Below are positions 32,271-41,696 of a stretch of DNA of 64,000 nucleotides, one piece after another. A program made the position numbers and the translations under genes. Position 1 is the stretch's first letter, and every line of letters starts with the position of its first letter. Under the pieces are notes generated by a model. That model did not search any database, was not told the DNA's origin, and saw only the letters and a program-made list of their open reading frames with translations. Source of the DNA: Phascolarctobacterium_A sp902463975 (GTDB lineage Bacteria; Bacillota; Negativicutes; Acidaminococcales; Acidaminococcaceae); NCBI RefSeq assembly GCF_902463975.1, contig NZ_CABQHJ010000008.1, positions 1 to 64,000 on the forward strand. The letters run 5' to 3'.

Positions 32271-32462
32271 TTAGATTGCGCGGTTAACTTTACCGGAACG
32301 CAGGCAACGGGTGCAAACGTTCAAGCGTTTAACAGAACCTTCAACAACTGCTCTTACTTGTTGAATATTCGGGTTCCAAGCACGTTTGGTGTGTCTATTG
32401 GAGTGGCTGACGTTGTTGCCAGCGAGTTTTCCTTTACCGCAGATTTCGCAGATAGATGCCAT
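32271..32462 (-). CDS. rpmB: 50S ribosomal protein L28
   Basis: L28 is a small protein of the large ribosomal subunit. The 63-residue product begins MASICEICGKG and has NNVSHSNRHTKRAWNPNIQ and VCTRCLRSGKV. The two Cys pairs (CEIC, CTRC) make this the zinc-binding form. The start is set by AAGGAGG on the minus strand; the open frame extends upstream to 32549 but that part overlaps the promoter. It is transcribed on its own, convergent with the zinc-ribbon gene and divergent from recG. Confidence 0.96.
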   Translation of the reverse strand: MASICEICGKGKLAGNNVSHSNRHTKRAWNPNIQQVRAVVEGSVKRLNVCTRCLRSGKVNRAI

Positions 32463-32520
32463 TGTTTCCCACCTCCTTAAACGTGATAAGACATAAGGCA
32501 CATTCAAATTTAACATGAGT

Positions 32521-32549
32521 ATCATACCATAAAGAGCGCAGAAAAGCAA
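32521..32549 (-). promoter_or_regulatory. rpmB promoter
   Basis: On the minus strand TTGCTT (32549-32544) and TATGAT (32526-32521) are 17 bases apart, with a TG extension before the -10. Confidence 0.65.
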
Positions 32550-32582
32550 GGAAATTTTAAGATAAAGAGGGTATTTTTATAA

Positions 32583-34643
32583 ATGTGGTGGAAAGAACCT
32601 GTAACAACACTAAAAGGTGTAGGTGTAAAAAAGGCAGCTGAGCTGGCTGCTCTTAATATTTTCAGCGTGGGTGATTTGCTGGAATTTTACCCGCGCCAGG
32701 GTGCTTACCTTGATTATGCCAAGCTCAAAACGATTAAAGAGCTTGAGGTTGACAACAGCAAGCAGATTTTCAAAGCTACGGTTTATCAGGTGAAAAACGG
32801 CTATGGTGCCAGCCGCCGCAGCTATACGTCGGTGACGGTGCGTGATGAAACAGGCTATGCCACGCTGTACTTTTTCGGCGGGCAGCGCTACAAGGCGCAG
32901 AAGCTGAAGCCGGATACGGTGCTGCAGATTACGGGCCGCGTAAGGCAGGGGCGCACTACGAAGTCCGTCAGTGAGGTGGATGTGCAGACTTTGGAGCAGG
33001 ACGAGGGCAAAACGCCGGGTATTGTACCGGTGTATGCTTTGAGCGGTAACCTGACGCAGAAGAATCTGCGTACCTGGGTAAGCGAGGCGCTGCGCCTGGC
33101 AGCAAAGGATTTGCCGGAAAGCCTGCCAGCGAAGGTTGTGAGCCAGTGCAATTTGCCCGACCGCTATTCGGCGCTGAAAAATATTCACTTTCCGGAAAGC
33201 TGGGAAGCATTGCGACGAGCCAAGCAGCGCTTTGTTTTTGAGGAGCTGTTTTTGCTGCAGTGCGGCTTGCTGTATTATCGTCAGCAGAGCCATGACAACA
33301 GAGAGGGTATTAAGCACGCTGCAGACGGTGCGCTTGTTAAAGACGTAATGCAGGGACTGCCCTTTGAGCTGACGGCGGCACAGCAGCAGGCATGGCGTGA
33401 GATTTCGCTGGATATGCAGGATAAGAAGCCTATGCACCGCATTCTGCAAGGCGATGTAGGCAGCGGTAAGACGGTTATCAGCGCGCTGGCATTGGCTAAG
33501 GCGGTGGAAAACGGTTATCAGGGCTGTATTATGGTGCCGACGGAAATTTTGGCAGCGCAGCATTTTGAAACGCTGGAGCAATATCTGCAGCCTTACGGTG
33601 TGCGTATTGCTTTGCTGACAGGCGGTATGCGTGCTAAGGCAAGGCGTGAGCTGCTGCTGAATCTGGAGCTGGGCCTTGTTGATGTAGTTGTGGGTACGCA
33701 CGCGCTTCTGGAGGAGGACGTGCGCTTTGCCAACCTGTCACTGACGGTGACGGACGAGCAGCACCGCTTCGGCGTAGAGCAGCGTGCACGCCTGTCCAAT
33801 AAATCGGAGAATGCTCCCGATGTACTGGTAATGACGGCAACGCCAATTCCGCGTACCTTGGCGCTCACTGTTTACGGCGATTTGGATATTTCCGTAATGA
33901 AGGGACGTCCGCCGCAGCGCAAGCCGGTGCGGACGCTGTGCTATACGGACGAGCGTCGTCGCGAGGTTTATGCCGGTCTGGTGCGTCAGGTGCAGGCAGG
34001 AAGGCAGGCCTACGTTGTCTGCCCACTGATTGAGGAATCCGATGTCCTTGCTGTGCATAGTGCTGAAAGAGTATACGAGGAGCTGCAGCGCGATTTTCTG
34101 CAGGACATTCCCTGCGCTCTGCTGCATGGCAGGCTGAAGGGAGCGGAGAAGGATGCGATTATGAGCCGCTTTGCGGCAGGCGAGCTGAAGGTACTGGTGA
34201 GCACTACGGTTATCGAGGTTGGCGTGAACGTGCCCAATGCTACGCTGATGGTGATTGAAAACGCCGAGCGCTTCGGTCTGGCGCAGCTGCACCAGCTGCG
34301 CGGACGTGTAGGACGCGGCAGCGAGCAGTCCTACTGCGTGCTGCTGACGGCCGCCGATTCGCCGGAGGCACTGGCGCGTCTGAACGTACTGCATGAGAGT
34401 GAGGACGGCTTTTATCTGGCGGAAAAGGATATGGAGCAGCGCGGTGCCGGTCAGCTCTTCGGTCTGAAGCAGCATGGCTTGCCAGATTTGCGAATTGCTG
34501 ATATAATGCGAGATGTTGACGTAATTGCGCAGGTTCGCCAACTGGCGCAGGCGCAGCTGCGTACGCCGGAGGACTGGGCGGAAATCCGCCGCCTGGTGGA
34601 AATGCAGTTTGGCGAACGCTTTAATATGATTTTTAATTCTTAA
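32583..34643 (+). CDS. recG: ATP-dependent DNA helicase RecG
   Basis: RecG remodels stalled forks and branch-migrates Holliday junctions. The 686-residue protein has the N-terminal wedge/OB domain (residues about 1-170, with FKATVYQVKN and ITGRVRQG) and the SF2 motor: GDVGSGKT (motif I), PTEILAAQHF (Ia), VTDEQHRFGVEQR (motif II in the RecG-typical DEQH form), MTATPIPRTLALT (III), LHGRLKGAEKD, STTVIEVGVNVPNA and QLRGRVGRG (VI). The end carries the RecG C-terminal DMEQRGAGQLFGLKQHG motif. Length is normal. It probably shares a transcript with the TVP38-like gene 15 bases downstream. Confidence 0.96.
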   Translation: MWWKEPVTTLKGVGVKKAAELAALNIFSVGDLLEFYPRQGAYLDYAKLKTIKELEVDNSKQIFKATVYQVKNGYGASRRSYTSVTVRDETGYATLYFFGGQRYKAQKLKPDTVLQITGRVRQGRTTKSVSEVDVQTLEQDEGKTPGIVPVYALSGNLTQKNLRTWVSEALRLAAKDLPESLPAKVVSQCNLPDRYSALKNIHFPESWEALRRAKQRFVFEELFLLQCGLLYYRQQSHDNREGIKHAADGALVKDVMQGLPFELTAAQQQAWREISLDMQDKKPMHRILQGDVGSGKTVISALALAKAVENGYQGCIMVPTEILAAQHFETLEQYLQPYGVRIALLTGGMRAKARRELLLNLELGLVDVVVGTHALLEEDVRFANLSLTVTDEQHRFGVEQRARLSNKSENAPDVLVMTATPIPRTLALTVYGDLDISVMKGRPPQRKPVRTLCYTDERRREVYAGLVRQVQAGRQAYVVCPLIEESDVLAVHSAERVYEELQRDFLQDIPCALLHGRLKGAEKDAIMSRFAAGELKVLVSTTVIEVGVNVPNATLMVIENAERFGLAQLHQLRGRVGRGSEQSYCVLLTAADSPEALARLNVLHESEDGFYLAEKDMEQRGAGQLFGLKQHGLPDLRIADIMRDVDVIAQVRQLAQAQLRTPEDWAEIRRLVEMQFGERFNMIFNS

Positions 34644-34658
34644 AGAGGTTATAAATAC

Positions 34659-35357
34659 ATGAAAAAAGACTGGTTAAAAAATCCTGATGTTTGTGCTAAG
34701 GTGACGGCGGCAGTTTTGCTGGTGGCCTTGTTTTTGGGTATTCACTTTTTTGCCGATGATTTCTTTAATAAAACCTTTACGCTGGCAATCAGCGGTAATG
34801 TCAACGGTCTGGTGGAATATCTGCGCTCCTTTGGCCCATGGGCGATTTTAATCAGTTTTGTGCTGGACGTGCTGATTAATGCCGGCAGCGTTTTCCCGTC
34901 GATTTTTCTTTCTACAGCCAATGGTCTGATTTTCGGCCTGCCCCTGGGTATTACTATTTCCTGGCTGGCGGAAACAACCGGTGTGGTTATCAGCTTTTAT
35001 CTGATGCGCTTCTTCTTCCGTGATACGGCGCAGAAGCTGATTGAAAAAAGCAACTCGCTGAAATCCATTGATGAAGCAAGCAGCAAGCACGGTCTGGAGT
35101 GGATGGCCTTCGCCAGGGCGCTGCCGTATTTTCCGTCAGGCATTTTGACGGCGGTGGGTGCTGTGAGCAGCATGAGTGCGCGTGATTACATTATTGCTAA
35201 CCTTATCGGCAAATTTCCTTCTACGGCATTGGAGGTTGTCATCGGCCATGATGTAGTTAACTTTCAGGAGCACAGCCAAAGATTAACGATTTTGATTTTG
35301 GTTGTGGGCGCTGTCTTTTTTGCGTATAAAAAATGGTTCTATAAAAAGGGAAAATAA
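34659..35357 (+). CDS. TVP38/TMEM64 (VTT/DedA-like) family membrane protein
   Basis: A 232-residue inner-membrane protein with about five or six hydrophobic segments. The family core is seen in GSVFPSIFLSTANGLIFG, then GITISWLAETTGVVISFYLMRF, and FARALPYFPSGILTAVGAVSSM in part. VTT/DedA-like proteins include lipid scramblases or flippases, but the substrate of TVP38-type members in bacteria is not established. AGAGG precedes the ATG. It follows recG closely and is ended by a good terminator. Confidence 0.85.
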   Translation: MKKDWLKNPDVCAKVTAAVLLVALFLGIHFFADDFFNKTFTLAISGNVNGLVEYLRSFGPWAILISFVLDVLINAGSVFPSIFLSTANGLIFGLPLGITISWLAETTGVVISFYLMRFFFRDTAQKLIEKSNSLKSIDEASSKHGLEWMAFARALPYFPSGILTAVGAVSSMSARDYIIANLIGKFPSTALEVVIGHDVVNFQEHSQRLTILILVVGAVFFAYKKWFYKKGK

Positions 35358-35370
35358 ATTTGCTTTAGTG

Positions 35371-35404
35371 CGTCGCTGCAGTAATTTCTGTGGCGGCGTT
35401 TTTT
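35371..35404 (+). terminator. Terminator after the TVP38-like gene
   Basis: CGTCGCTGCAG (35371-35381) pairs fully, with wobbles, to CTGTGGCGGCG (35388-35398), then TTTTTT. Confidence 0.85.
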
Positions 35405-35439
35405 ACAGATAGAGATACAGATAGTGAAAGGAAATAACA

Positions 35440-36639
35440 ATGATGGAAAATAAACAAGTGCAGCCATGGCAGCAATATCAGGCACTTTATCTGCATATAC
35501 CGTTTTGCGTACAGAAATGCCTGTACTGCGATTTTGCTTCTTATGCCGGCTTTGACGAGCAGGCGAAGCGTGAATATACCGACGCTGTGTGCAAAGAAAT
35601 TGCTCTGCGTGCGGATGAGGCGGCAGATATGGCGGCGAACGCCAGCATTTATTTTGGCGGCGGCACGCCGAGCGTGCTGCCGACGGAATGTATCGCGAAG
35701 CTGGTTAACGCTTTGAAGCAGTACGGCTTTTGGCAGCAGCCCTGCGAGGCAACGATTGAGGTAAACCCCGGTACGGCAGATTTAGCCAAGCTGCAGACGC
35801 TGCGTCAGCTTGGCTTTGACCGCATCAGCTTCGGCGTACAGTCGCTGCAGGACAACGAGCTGCGGGCGATAGGACGCATTCACAACGCGCAGCAGGCGCT
35901 GGAAGCGCTGACGCTGGCACGCAAAGCTGGCTTTGCGCGCGTCAGCGCGGATTTGATTTACGGACTGCCGTCGCAGACGCTTACCAGCCTGCAGGATACG
36001 CTGGAGCGTCTAACCGATACGGGCATAGAGCATATTTCTGTTTATGGCCTGATAGTGGAGGAGGGCACGCCGTTGGCAAGCCTAGTGGACAAGGGCAGAA
36101 TAACTTTGCCTGACGAGGACACGGCGGCGGATATGTACGAGTTGGTGCAGTTTTTTTTGCGCGAGCGTGGTTTTGAACGCTACGAAATATCAAACTACGC
36201 CAAAAACGGCCAGTATTCGCGGCACAATACGGTTTACTGGCAGTATCATCCTTACATGGCCTTTGGCGCTGCCGCCTGTGGCTTTGACGGCCAAAGAAGG
36301 CGCACCGGGCTGAGTACGGTCAGAGAATATATTGAGCAGCTTAAGAGCTTTAGCAGTGGCGATTTGCGCACGAGCGCTTTATATAATATAGAAGAATTAT
36401 CTTGTGCAGAGCTGTTGGAGGAGTTTATGTTCATGGGACTGCGCCGCAGCGAAGGCGCGAGCCTGGCGGAGGCCCGCGAGCGCTTTGGCGTTGATGTGCT
36501 GCAGCGCTTTGCCTCCGAGCTGGCACCGCTCTTTGAACAAAAGCTTATTGCATATGATGTAGGTACGCAAAGACTGCGCCTGACGGAGCGTGGTATGGAG
36601 GTCGGCAATCAAATATTTGAAGTTTTTGTGATAACTTAA
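35440..36639 (+). CDS. hemW: Radical SAM haem chaperone HemW
   Basis: HemW (once called oxygen-independent coproporphyrinogen oxidase-like) is a radical SAM protein that binds haem and delivers it to haem proteins. The 399-residue protein has YLHIPFCVQKCLYCDFASY in which C-x3-C-x2-C binds the 4Fe-4S cluster, FGGGTPSVL, EVNPGT, RISFGVQSLQDNELRAIGR and SADLIYGLPSQT. The C-terminal HemW domain is complete. Two ATGs (35440 and 35443) are possible. It sits just before the hrcA heat-shock cluster, an order often seen in Firmicutes. A second, different radical SAM gene of this superfamily is at 48763. Confidence 0.92.
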   Translation: MMENKQVQPWQQYQALYLHIPFCVQKCLYCDFASYAGFDEQAKREYTDAVCKEIALRADEAADMAANASIYFGGGTPSVLPTECIAKLVNALKQYGFWQQPCEATIEVNPGTADLAKLQTLRQLGFDRISFGVQSLQDNELRAIGRIHNAQQALEALTLARKAGFARVSADLIYGLPSQTLTSLQDTLERLTDTGIEHISVYGLIVEEGTPLASLVDKGRITLPDEDTAADMYELVQFFLRERGFERYEISNYAKNGQYSRHNTVYWQYHPYMAFGAAACGFDGQRRRTGLSTVREYIEQLKSFSSGDLRTSALYNIEELSCAELLEEFMFMGLRRSEGASLAEARERFGVDVLQRFASELAPLFEQKLIAYDVGTQRLRLTERGMEVGNQIFEVFVIT

Positions 36640-36657
36640 AAATAAATAAAAAAGGTG

Positions 36658-36686
36658 TTGACAATAAAGTAGGCTAGTGCTATCCT
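36658..36686 (+). promoter_or_regulatory. hrcA operon promoter
   Basis: TTGACA (36658-36663) and TATCCT (36681-36686), 17 bases apart, directly before the CIRCE element. Confidence 0.8.
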
Positions 36687-36698
36687 AGTATCAAGATG

Positions 36699-36725
36699 TT
36701 AGCACTCCTAATGATAGAGTGCTAA
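36699..36725 (+). promoter_or_regulatory. CIRCE operator (HrcA binding site)
   Basis: TTAGCACTC-N9-GAGTGCTAA is a perfect CIRCE inverted repeat. It lies just downstream of the -10, so HrcA bound here would block transcription; stress frees the operon when chaperones are busy. Confidence 0.98.
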
Positions 36726-36746
36726 CAATCAAAATGAGGTGGGAAT

Positions 36747-37781
36747 ATGTTAAACGAAAGAAAGAAAAAAATTCTCCAGCTCATAATTGAGGATTATATT
36801 TCAACTGCTGAGCCTGTAGGTTCAAGGACGATTGCCCGCAAATATGATTTGGGCCTCAGTCCTGCGACCATCCGTAACGAGATGAGTGATCTGGAGCTTC
36901 TGGGTTATCTGGAGCAGCCGCACACCTCGGCCGGACGTGTACCGTCGGCTCAGGCTTATCGTCTTTATGTTGACTCACTCGTTGAACCCGGCACTCTGAC
37001 AGATAATGACAGAGCGCTGATTAACGGCTGGTTCAGCGAAAGACGCAGAAGCATTGATGAAATCTTCCAGTCAACGGCGAAAATCCTTTCCCGGATGACG
37101 AAGAATGTTTCAATGGTGCTGGCTAACCGTGATGCCGGTGCGTGCTTCCGTTATATGAAGTTTTTACCTCTGGATGAGCACCATGCCATCCTGTGCATTG
37201 TAACAGATGACGGCAATGTGGCCAATTGCGTGGTAGAAATTCCTTTGGGAATGCGGCCGGAGGAGCTGGACTACATGGCAGGACGCGTCAGCAGACTGCT
37301 GGAGGGCAGAGCGTTGGCGAACATTACCGAGGACCTGCTGCAGGCGGTGCATACCAATATAGCAGATGATAAGCTGCTGTTCACATCGCTGGTACAGTCC
37401 ATCCGCCAGATGCGTCAGAAATACCAGCAGCAAAAGGTTTTCCTGGGTGGCACCAAGCAGCTGCTGAACCAGCCGGAATTCCGCGATGTGGAGCGTGTGA
37501 AGAATCTTCTGGGTATCCTGGAGGAGGAGCGCGTGGTGCGCGATTTGCTGAAGGCAGGCGAGGACAGCGGACTGAAGATCACGATTGGCAGTGAAAACAA
37601 ATTCACCGGCATTCAGGATTGCAGCATGGTACAGGCAACCTACCGTCTTAACGGTCAGATAGTCGGTACGATGGCAGTTCTTGGCCCGACGCGTATGGAA
37701 TACGGCAAGGTAATTACCGTTATGGATTACCTGCATAAGTATTTGAAAACGATGTTCGAGCAAAAGCCCGACAAGAAATAA
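36747..37781 (+). CDS. hrcA: Heat-inducible transcription repressor HrcA
   Basis: HrcA binds CIRCE and represses the chaperone genes, including its own operon. The 344-residue protein has the N-terminal winged helix (RKKKILQLIIEDYISTAEPVGS and LGLSPATIRNEMSDLELLGYL, each in part) with TSAGRVPS, and a C-terminal sensor domain with IGSENKFTGIQDCSMV. GAGGTGGGA precedes the ATG, 21 bases after the CIRCE. It is the first gene of hrcA-grpE-dnaK-dnaJ. Confidence 0.96.
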   Translation: MLNERKKKILQLIIEDYISTAEPVGSRTIARKYDLGLSPATIRNEMSDLELLGYLEQPHTSAGRVPSAQAYRLYVDSLVEPGTLTDNDRALINGWFSERRRSIDEIFQSTAKILSRMTKNVSMVLANRDAGACFRYMKFLPLDEHHAILCIVTDDGNVANCVVEIPLGMRPEELDYMAGRVSRLLEGRALANITEDLLQAVHTNIADDKLLFTSLVQSIRQMRQKYQQQKVFLGGTKQLLNQPEFRDVERVKNLLGILEEERVVRDLLKAGEDSGLKITIGSENKFTGIQDCSMVQATYRLNGQIVGTMAVLGPTRMEYGKVITVMDYLHKYLKTMFEQKPDKK

Positions 37782-37799
37782 AACTAAGGAGGAAGAGCC

Positions 37800-38387
37800 T
37801 TGCAGGATAATGAAATGAAAGAAAAACAGGCTGAGCAGGAGGCTGCGGAAGCGAAGGCTGCCGAACAGGAAACTGCGGAAGCTGCAGAAGCTGAAAAAGC
37901 TGAAGATGTAAAAAATGCGGAGGAAGCCGCTGAGCCTGAGGTTGACCCGAAGGATGCTAAAATCGAAGAGTTGCAAAATCGTTTACTGAGATTGCAGGCT
38001 GATTTTGAAAACTTCCGCCGTCGCACCAATATAGAAAAGGAACAGCTTTCCACCTTTGTAACAGCAAATGTGGTTGGCAAGTTCTTAAAGGTTTTAGATA
38101 ATTTTGAGCGTGCTGAAGCAAGCGTCGAAAAGGGCGATAATGTGGATGCAGTTGTCGATGGTATGAAAAAAATCCGCCGTCAGTTTGAAGATGCCTTCAA
38201 GGATCTGAAGGTAGAAGAAATTGAAGCTCAAAATGCTAAATTTGACCCGAACATCCACGAAGCCGTAATGCGCGGTCATAATCCGGAGCTGGATGATGAA
38301 ATCGTAGATATGGTTTTCGAAAAAGGCTATAAGCTGGGGGACAAGGTTATCCGTCACAGTAAGGTAAGAGTAAACACCAACGAATAA
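37800..38387 (+). CDS. grpE: Nucleotide exchange factor GrpE
   Basis: GrpE releases ADP from DnaK. Start TTG 37800 follows AAGGAGGAAGAG; ATG 37815 is an alternative. The 195-residue protein begins with a very acidic, Ala/Glu-rich stretch (about residues 5-55), then a long helix (RLLRLQADFENFRRR) and the C-terminal beta domain (FDPNIHEAVMRG ... VFEKGYKLGDKVIRHSKVRVN). The order and length are normal for the family. Confidence 0.94.
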   Translation: MQDNEMKEKQAEQEAAEAKAAEQETAEAAEAEKAEDVKNAEEAAEPEVDPKDAKIEELQNRLLRLQADFENFRRRTNIEKEQLSTFVTANVVGKFLKVLDNFERAEASVEKGDNVDAVVDGMKKIRRQFEDAFKDLKVEEIEAQNAKFDPNIHEAVMRGHNPELDDEIVDMVFEKGYKLGDKVIRHSKVRVNTNE

Positions 38388-38493
38388 AGCTGGCGTGCTC
38401 TTCACAATAAATTAAAAAATATATCACATCGATTCGGTAAAAATGTGGCATTTGCCGCATCACCGAAGGATAGTAATCAGGAGGATAAAAATC

Positions 38494-40344
38494 ATGGCTA
38501 AAGTAATTGGTATTGACTTAGGTACTACTAATAGTGTTGTTGCAGTTATGGAAGGCGGCGAACCTACCGTCATCACTAACCAGGAAGGCAGCCGCTTAAC
38601 CCCGTCTGTTGTAGGCTTTGCTAAAAACGGCGAGCGTCTTGTTGGTCAGCTGGCAAAACGTCAGGCAGTTTCCAACCCTGACAGAACCATCAGCTCCATC
38701 AAACGTCACATGGGCGAAGGCTCTTACAGAGTAACTATCGACGACAAAAAATATTCCCCGGAAGAAATTTCCGCAATGATTCTGCAAAAACTGAAAGCGG
38801 ATGCAGAAGCTTATCTGGGCGAAAAGGTATCCCAGGCAGTTATCACTGTTCCTGCATACTTCAATGACAGCCAACGTCAGGCTACTAAAGACGCTGGTAA
38901 GATTGCAGGCCTCGATGTTCTGCGTATCGTCAACGAGCCTACCGCTGCTTCTCTGGCATACGGCATTGATAAAACCGACGACCATACCATCATGGTATAC
39001 GACCTCGGCGGCGGCACCTTCGATGTATCCATTCTGGATGTTGGTGACGGCGTATTCGAAGTAAAAGCAACCAATGGTGATACTCATCTGGGCGGCGATG
39101 ACTTCGATAAGAAAATCATGGACTGGATGGTTGACGAATTCAAGAAAGCTGAAGGCATTGACCTTTCTACCGACCGTATGGCTATGCAGCGTCTGCGTGA
39201 AGCTGCTGAAAAAGCTAAAATCGAATTGTCCGGCGTTATGAGCACCAACATCAACCTGCCGTTCATCACTGCAGGTGCTGACGGCCCGAAACATCTGGAT
39301 ATGGACCTGACTCGTGCTAAATTCGAAGCAATGACTGCTGATCTTGTTGAACGCACCATGGGCCCTGTTCGTCAGGCTATGAGCGATGCAGGTCTTTCCG
39401 CAAACGATATCAGCAAGGTAATCCTGGTTGGCGGTTCTTCCCGTATCCCGGCTGTACAGGCTGCTATCAAAGCATTCATGGGCAAAGAGCCTTACAAAGG
39501 AGTTAACCCGGATGAATGCGTTGCAGTAGGTGCTGCTATCCAGGCTGGCGTTCTCTCCGGTGAAGAAGGCACTGGCAACGTACTGCTGCTGGATGTAACT
39601 CCGTTGTCCCTGGGTATTGAAACCCTCGGCGGTGTATTCACCAAGATTATCGACCGTAACACTACCATCCCGACCTCTAAGAAACAGGTATTCTCTACCG
39701 CTGCTGATAACCAGCCTTCCGTTGATATCCATGTTCTGCAAGGTGAACGTGAAATGGCTGCAGACAACAAAACTCTGGGCCGCTTCGAGCTGTCCGGCAT
39801 CCCGGCTGCACCGCGTGGAATTCCTAAAATTGAAGTTTCCTTCGACATCGATGCTAACGGTATCGTTAACGTAAGCGCTAAAGACCTTGGCACCGGTAAA
39901 GAACAAAAGATTACCATTACCTCCTCCGGCACCCTTGATAAGGACGAAGTAGACAGAATGGTTAAAGAAGCAGAAGCTAACGCTGAAGCTGATAAGAAAC
40001 GTAAGGAAGGCGTAGAAGTCCGCAACCAGGCCGACAACATGTGCTATCAGGCTGAAAAGACCATGAAGGACATGGAAGGCAAAGGCAAGGACGAATTGAT
40101 TGCTAAGGTTAAAGCTGCTGTTGACACCCTGAAAGAAACCATGAAGGGCGACGATCTCGACAAGATTAAAGCTGATACCGAAGCTCTGACCAAACCGTTG
40201 TACGAGCTGAGCGCTGAGCTTTACAAAGAAACTCAGGCACAAGAGGGTGCTGCAGGCGCTCAAGGCGCTGCAGGTGCTCAGGGTGCTAAAAAAGCCGATG
40301 ATGACGTAGTTGACGCGGAAGTTGTTGACGACGATAAGAAATAA
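38494..40344 (+). CDS. dnaK: Molecular chaperone DnaK (Hsp70)
   Basis: DnaK folds and protects proteins with DnaJ and GrpE. ATG 38494 follows AGGAGG; an in-frame ATG at 38443 has no ribosome site. The 616-residue protein has IGIDLGTTNSVVAVMEG, VYDLGGGTFDVSILD, GGSSRIPAVQ and the substrate-binding domain with DVTPLSLGIETLGG. It ends with an Ala/Gly/Gln-rich linker and an acidic DDVVDAEVVDDDKK tail. Codon use is strongly biased, as expected for a highly expressed gene. Confidence 0.98.
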   Translation: MAKVIGIDLGTTNSVVAVMEGGEPTVITNQEGSRLTPSVVGFAKNGERLVGQLAKRQAVSNPDRTISSIKRHMGEGSYRVTIDDKKYSPEEISAMILQKLKADAEAYLGEKVSQAVITVPAYFNDSQRQATKDAGKIAGLDVLRIVNEPTAASLAYGIDKTDDHTIMVYDLGGGTFDVSILDVGDGVFEVKATNGDTHLGGDDFDKKIMDWMVDEFKKAEGIDLSTDRMAMQRLREAAEKAKIELSGVMSTNINLPFITAGADGPKHLDMDLTRAKFEAMTADLVERTMGPVRQAMSDAGLSANDISKVILVGGSSRIPAVQAAIKAFMGKEPYKGVNPDECVAVGAAIQAGVLSGEEGTGNVLLLDVTPLSLGIETLGGVFTKIIDRNTTIPTSKKQVFSTAADNQPSVDIHVLQGEREMAADNKTLGRFELSGIPAAPRGIPKIEVSFDIDANGIVNVSAKDLGTGKEQKITITSSGTLDKDEVDRMVKEAEANAEADKKRKEGVEVRNQADNMCYQAEKTMKDMEGKGKDELIAKVKAAVDTLKETMKGDDLDKIKADTEALTKPLYELSAELYKETQAQEGAAGAQGAAGAQGAKKADDDVVDAEVVDDDKK

Positions 40345-40372
40345 GGCTGTCGATAAGGCACCATCTGCGTTG

Positions 40373-40401
40373 TTGATACAGACGTAAAAAAGTAATATAA
40401 T
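40373..40401 (+). promoter_or_regulatory. Internal promoter before dnaJ
   Basis: TTGATA (40373-40378) and TATAAT (40396-40401) with 17-base spacing. The leader then holds a TGCCCAG/CTGGGCA hairpin (40408-40446). dnaJ can therefore be expressed apart from the CIRCE promoter. Confidence 0.6.
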
Positions 40402-40495
40402 ATTAGTGCCCAGCTGCTGTGGCAACCGCCATCATGCATCTGGGCATTATATGCTTAAATAATATTCGGTAGAAAAGTTTTAGGAGGCGCCTGTT

Positions 40496-41647
40496 TTGGC
40501 TAAGAGAGATTATTATGAGGTACTGGGAGTAAGCAAAACCGCTTCCCAGGACGAAATAAAAAAAGCATTCCGTAAACTGGCCCTGAAATATCATCCTGAC
40601 CGTAATAAGGGCAACGAAGAAGCCATGAACAAATTCAAGGAAGCCAATGAGGCTTACAGCGTCCTTTCCGATGAGCAGAAGCGCCAGCAGTATGACCAGC
40701 TTGGCCCTGATGCCTTCGAACAGGCGCAGACTGCCGGCGGTGCCGGCGGTAATCCGTTCGGCGGCGGCTTCGGTGGCTTTGGCGGCGGAGGCATGGATGA
40801 TATTTTCGATATGTTCTTCGGCGGCCAGGGACGCAGTCGCGGCGGCCGCGAAGCGGGCCCGCAGCGCGGTGCGGATTTGCGCTTTGATATGGAAATTACC
40901 TTTGAAGAAGCAGCTTTCGGCGTAGAGAAGGAAATCAATCTGTATCGCGACGAAACCTGCGACCATTGCCACGGTGATGGTGCAGAGCCCGGCTCCAAGG
41001 TTGAAACCTGCCCTGAATGTCACGGCTCCGGCTATGTACGCTTCACCCAGAATACCATGTTCGGTCAGATGGTAAATGAGCGTCCGTGCTCCAAGTGCCA
41101 CGGCGAGGGCAAGATCATTTCCAACCCCTGTAAGGAATGTCGCGGCAAGGGTACTGTGAAGAAGAATAAACGCCTGAAGGTAAAAATCCCTGCAGGTGTA
41201 GATAACGGCTCCCGCCTGCGCGTAAGCGGCGAGGGCGAGGCCGGTGCTAAGGGCGGTCAGAGCGGTGATCTTTACGTATATCTGTACGTGAAGCCACACA
41301 AGTTCTTTGAACGTGATGGCACTACTGTTCTGTGCGAGGTACCTGTCAATATCGTACAGGCAACCCTGGGCGCTGAGATCAAGGTTCCTACGCTGGATGG
41401 TCAGGTAACCGTGAAGGTTCCCGAAGGCACTCAGCCCGGTAAGGTACTGCGCCTGAAGGAGAAGGGGATTCCCAGCCTGCGCGGCGGTCAGCGCGGTGAT
41501 CAGCTGGTTCGCATTAAGGTAGTTGTGCCGACTAAGCTGAACGAAAAGCAGAAGGAAGCACTGCGCAGCTTCGGTGAAATCAGCAAGGATAATATCAGCC
41601 CCGAGGAAAAGAGCTTCTTCAATAAAATCAAAAATCTTTTTAAATAA
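40496..41647 (+). CDS. dnaJ: Chaperone DnaJ (Hsp40)
   Basis: DnaJ delivers clients to DnaK and stimulates its ATPase. The start is TTG 40496 after AGGAGGCGC. The 383-residue protein has the J domain with HPD (LKYHPDRNKG), a Gly/Phe-rich linker (GGGFGGFGGGG), four zinc-finger repeats (CDHCHGDG, CPECHGSG, CSKCHGEG, CKECRGKG) and the C-terminal client-binding domains. It is a full class I DnaJ. Confidence 0.97.
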   Translation: MAKRDYYEVLGVSKTASQDEIKKAFRKLALKYHPDRNKGNEEAMNKFKEANEAYSVLSDEQKRQQYDQLGPDAFEQAQTAGGAGGNPFGGGFGGFGGGGMDDIFDMFFGGQGRSRGGREAGPQRGADLRFDMEITFEEAAFGVEKEINLYRDETCDHCHGDGAEPGSKVETCPECHGSGYVRFTQNTMFGQMVNERPCSKCHGEGKIISNPCKECRGKGTVKKNKRLKVKIPAGVDNGSRLRVSGEGEAGAKGGQSGDLYVYLYVKPHKFFERDGTTVLCEVPVNIVQATLGAEIKVPTLDGQVTVKVPEGTQPGKVLRLKEKGIPSLRGGQRGDQLVRIKVVVPTKLNEKQKEALRSFGEISKDNISPEEKSFFNKIKNLFK

Positions 41648-41661
41648 AAACTGTAAAAAGC

Positions 41662-41690
41662 TTGACACTTATCAGGCTATGTGTTATCAT
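41662..41690 (+). promoter_or_regulatory. infC operon promoter
   Basis: TTGACA (41662-41667) and TATCAT (41685-41690), 17 bases apart. Confidence 0.75.
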
Positions 41691-41696
41691 GTTCTA

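Noticed and set aside
38443..38493. A 17-residue N-terminal extension of DnaK.
   Set aside because: The DnaK family begins at the ATG at 38494 behind AGGAGG; the extension is basic and unlike any DnaK.
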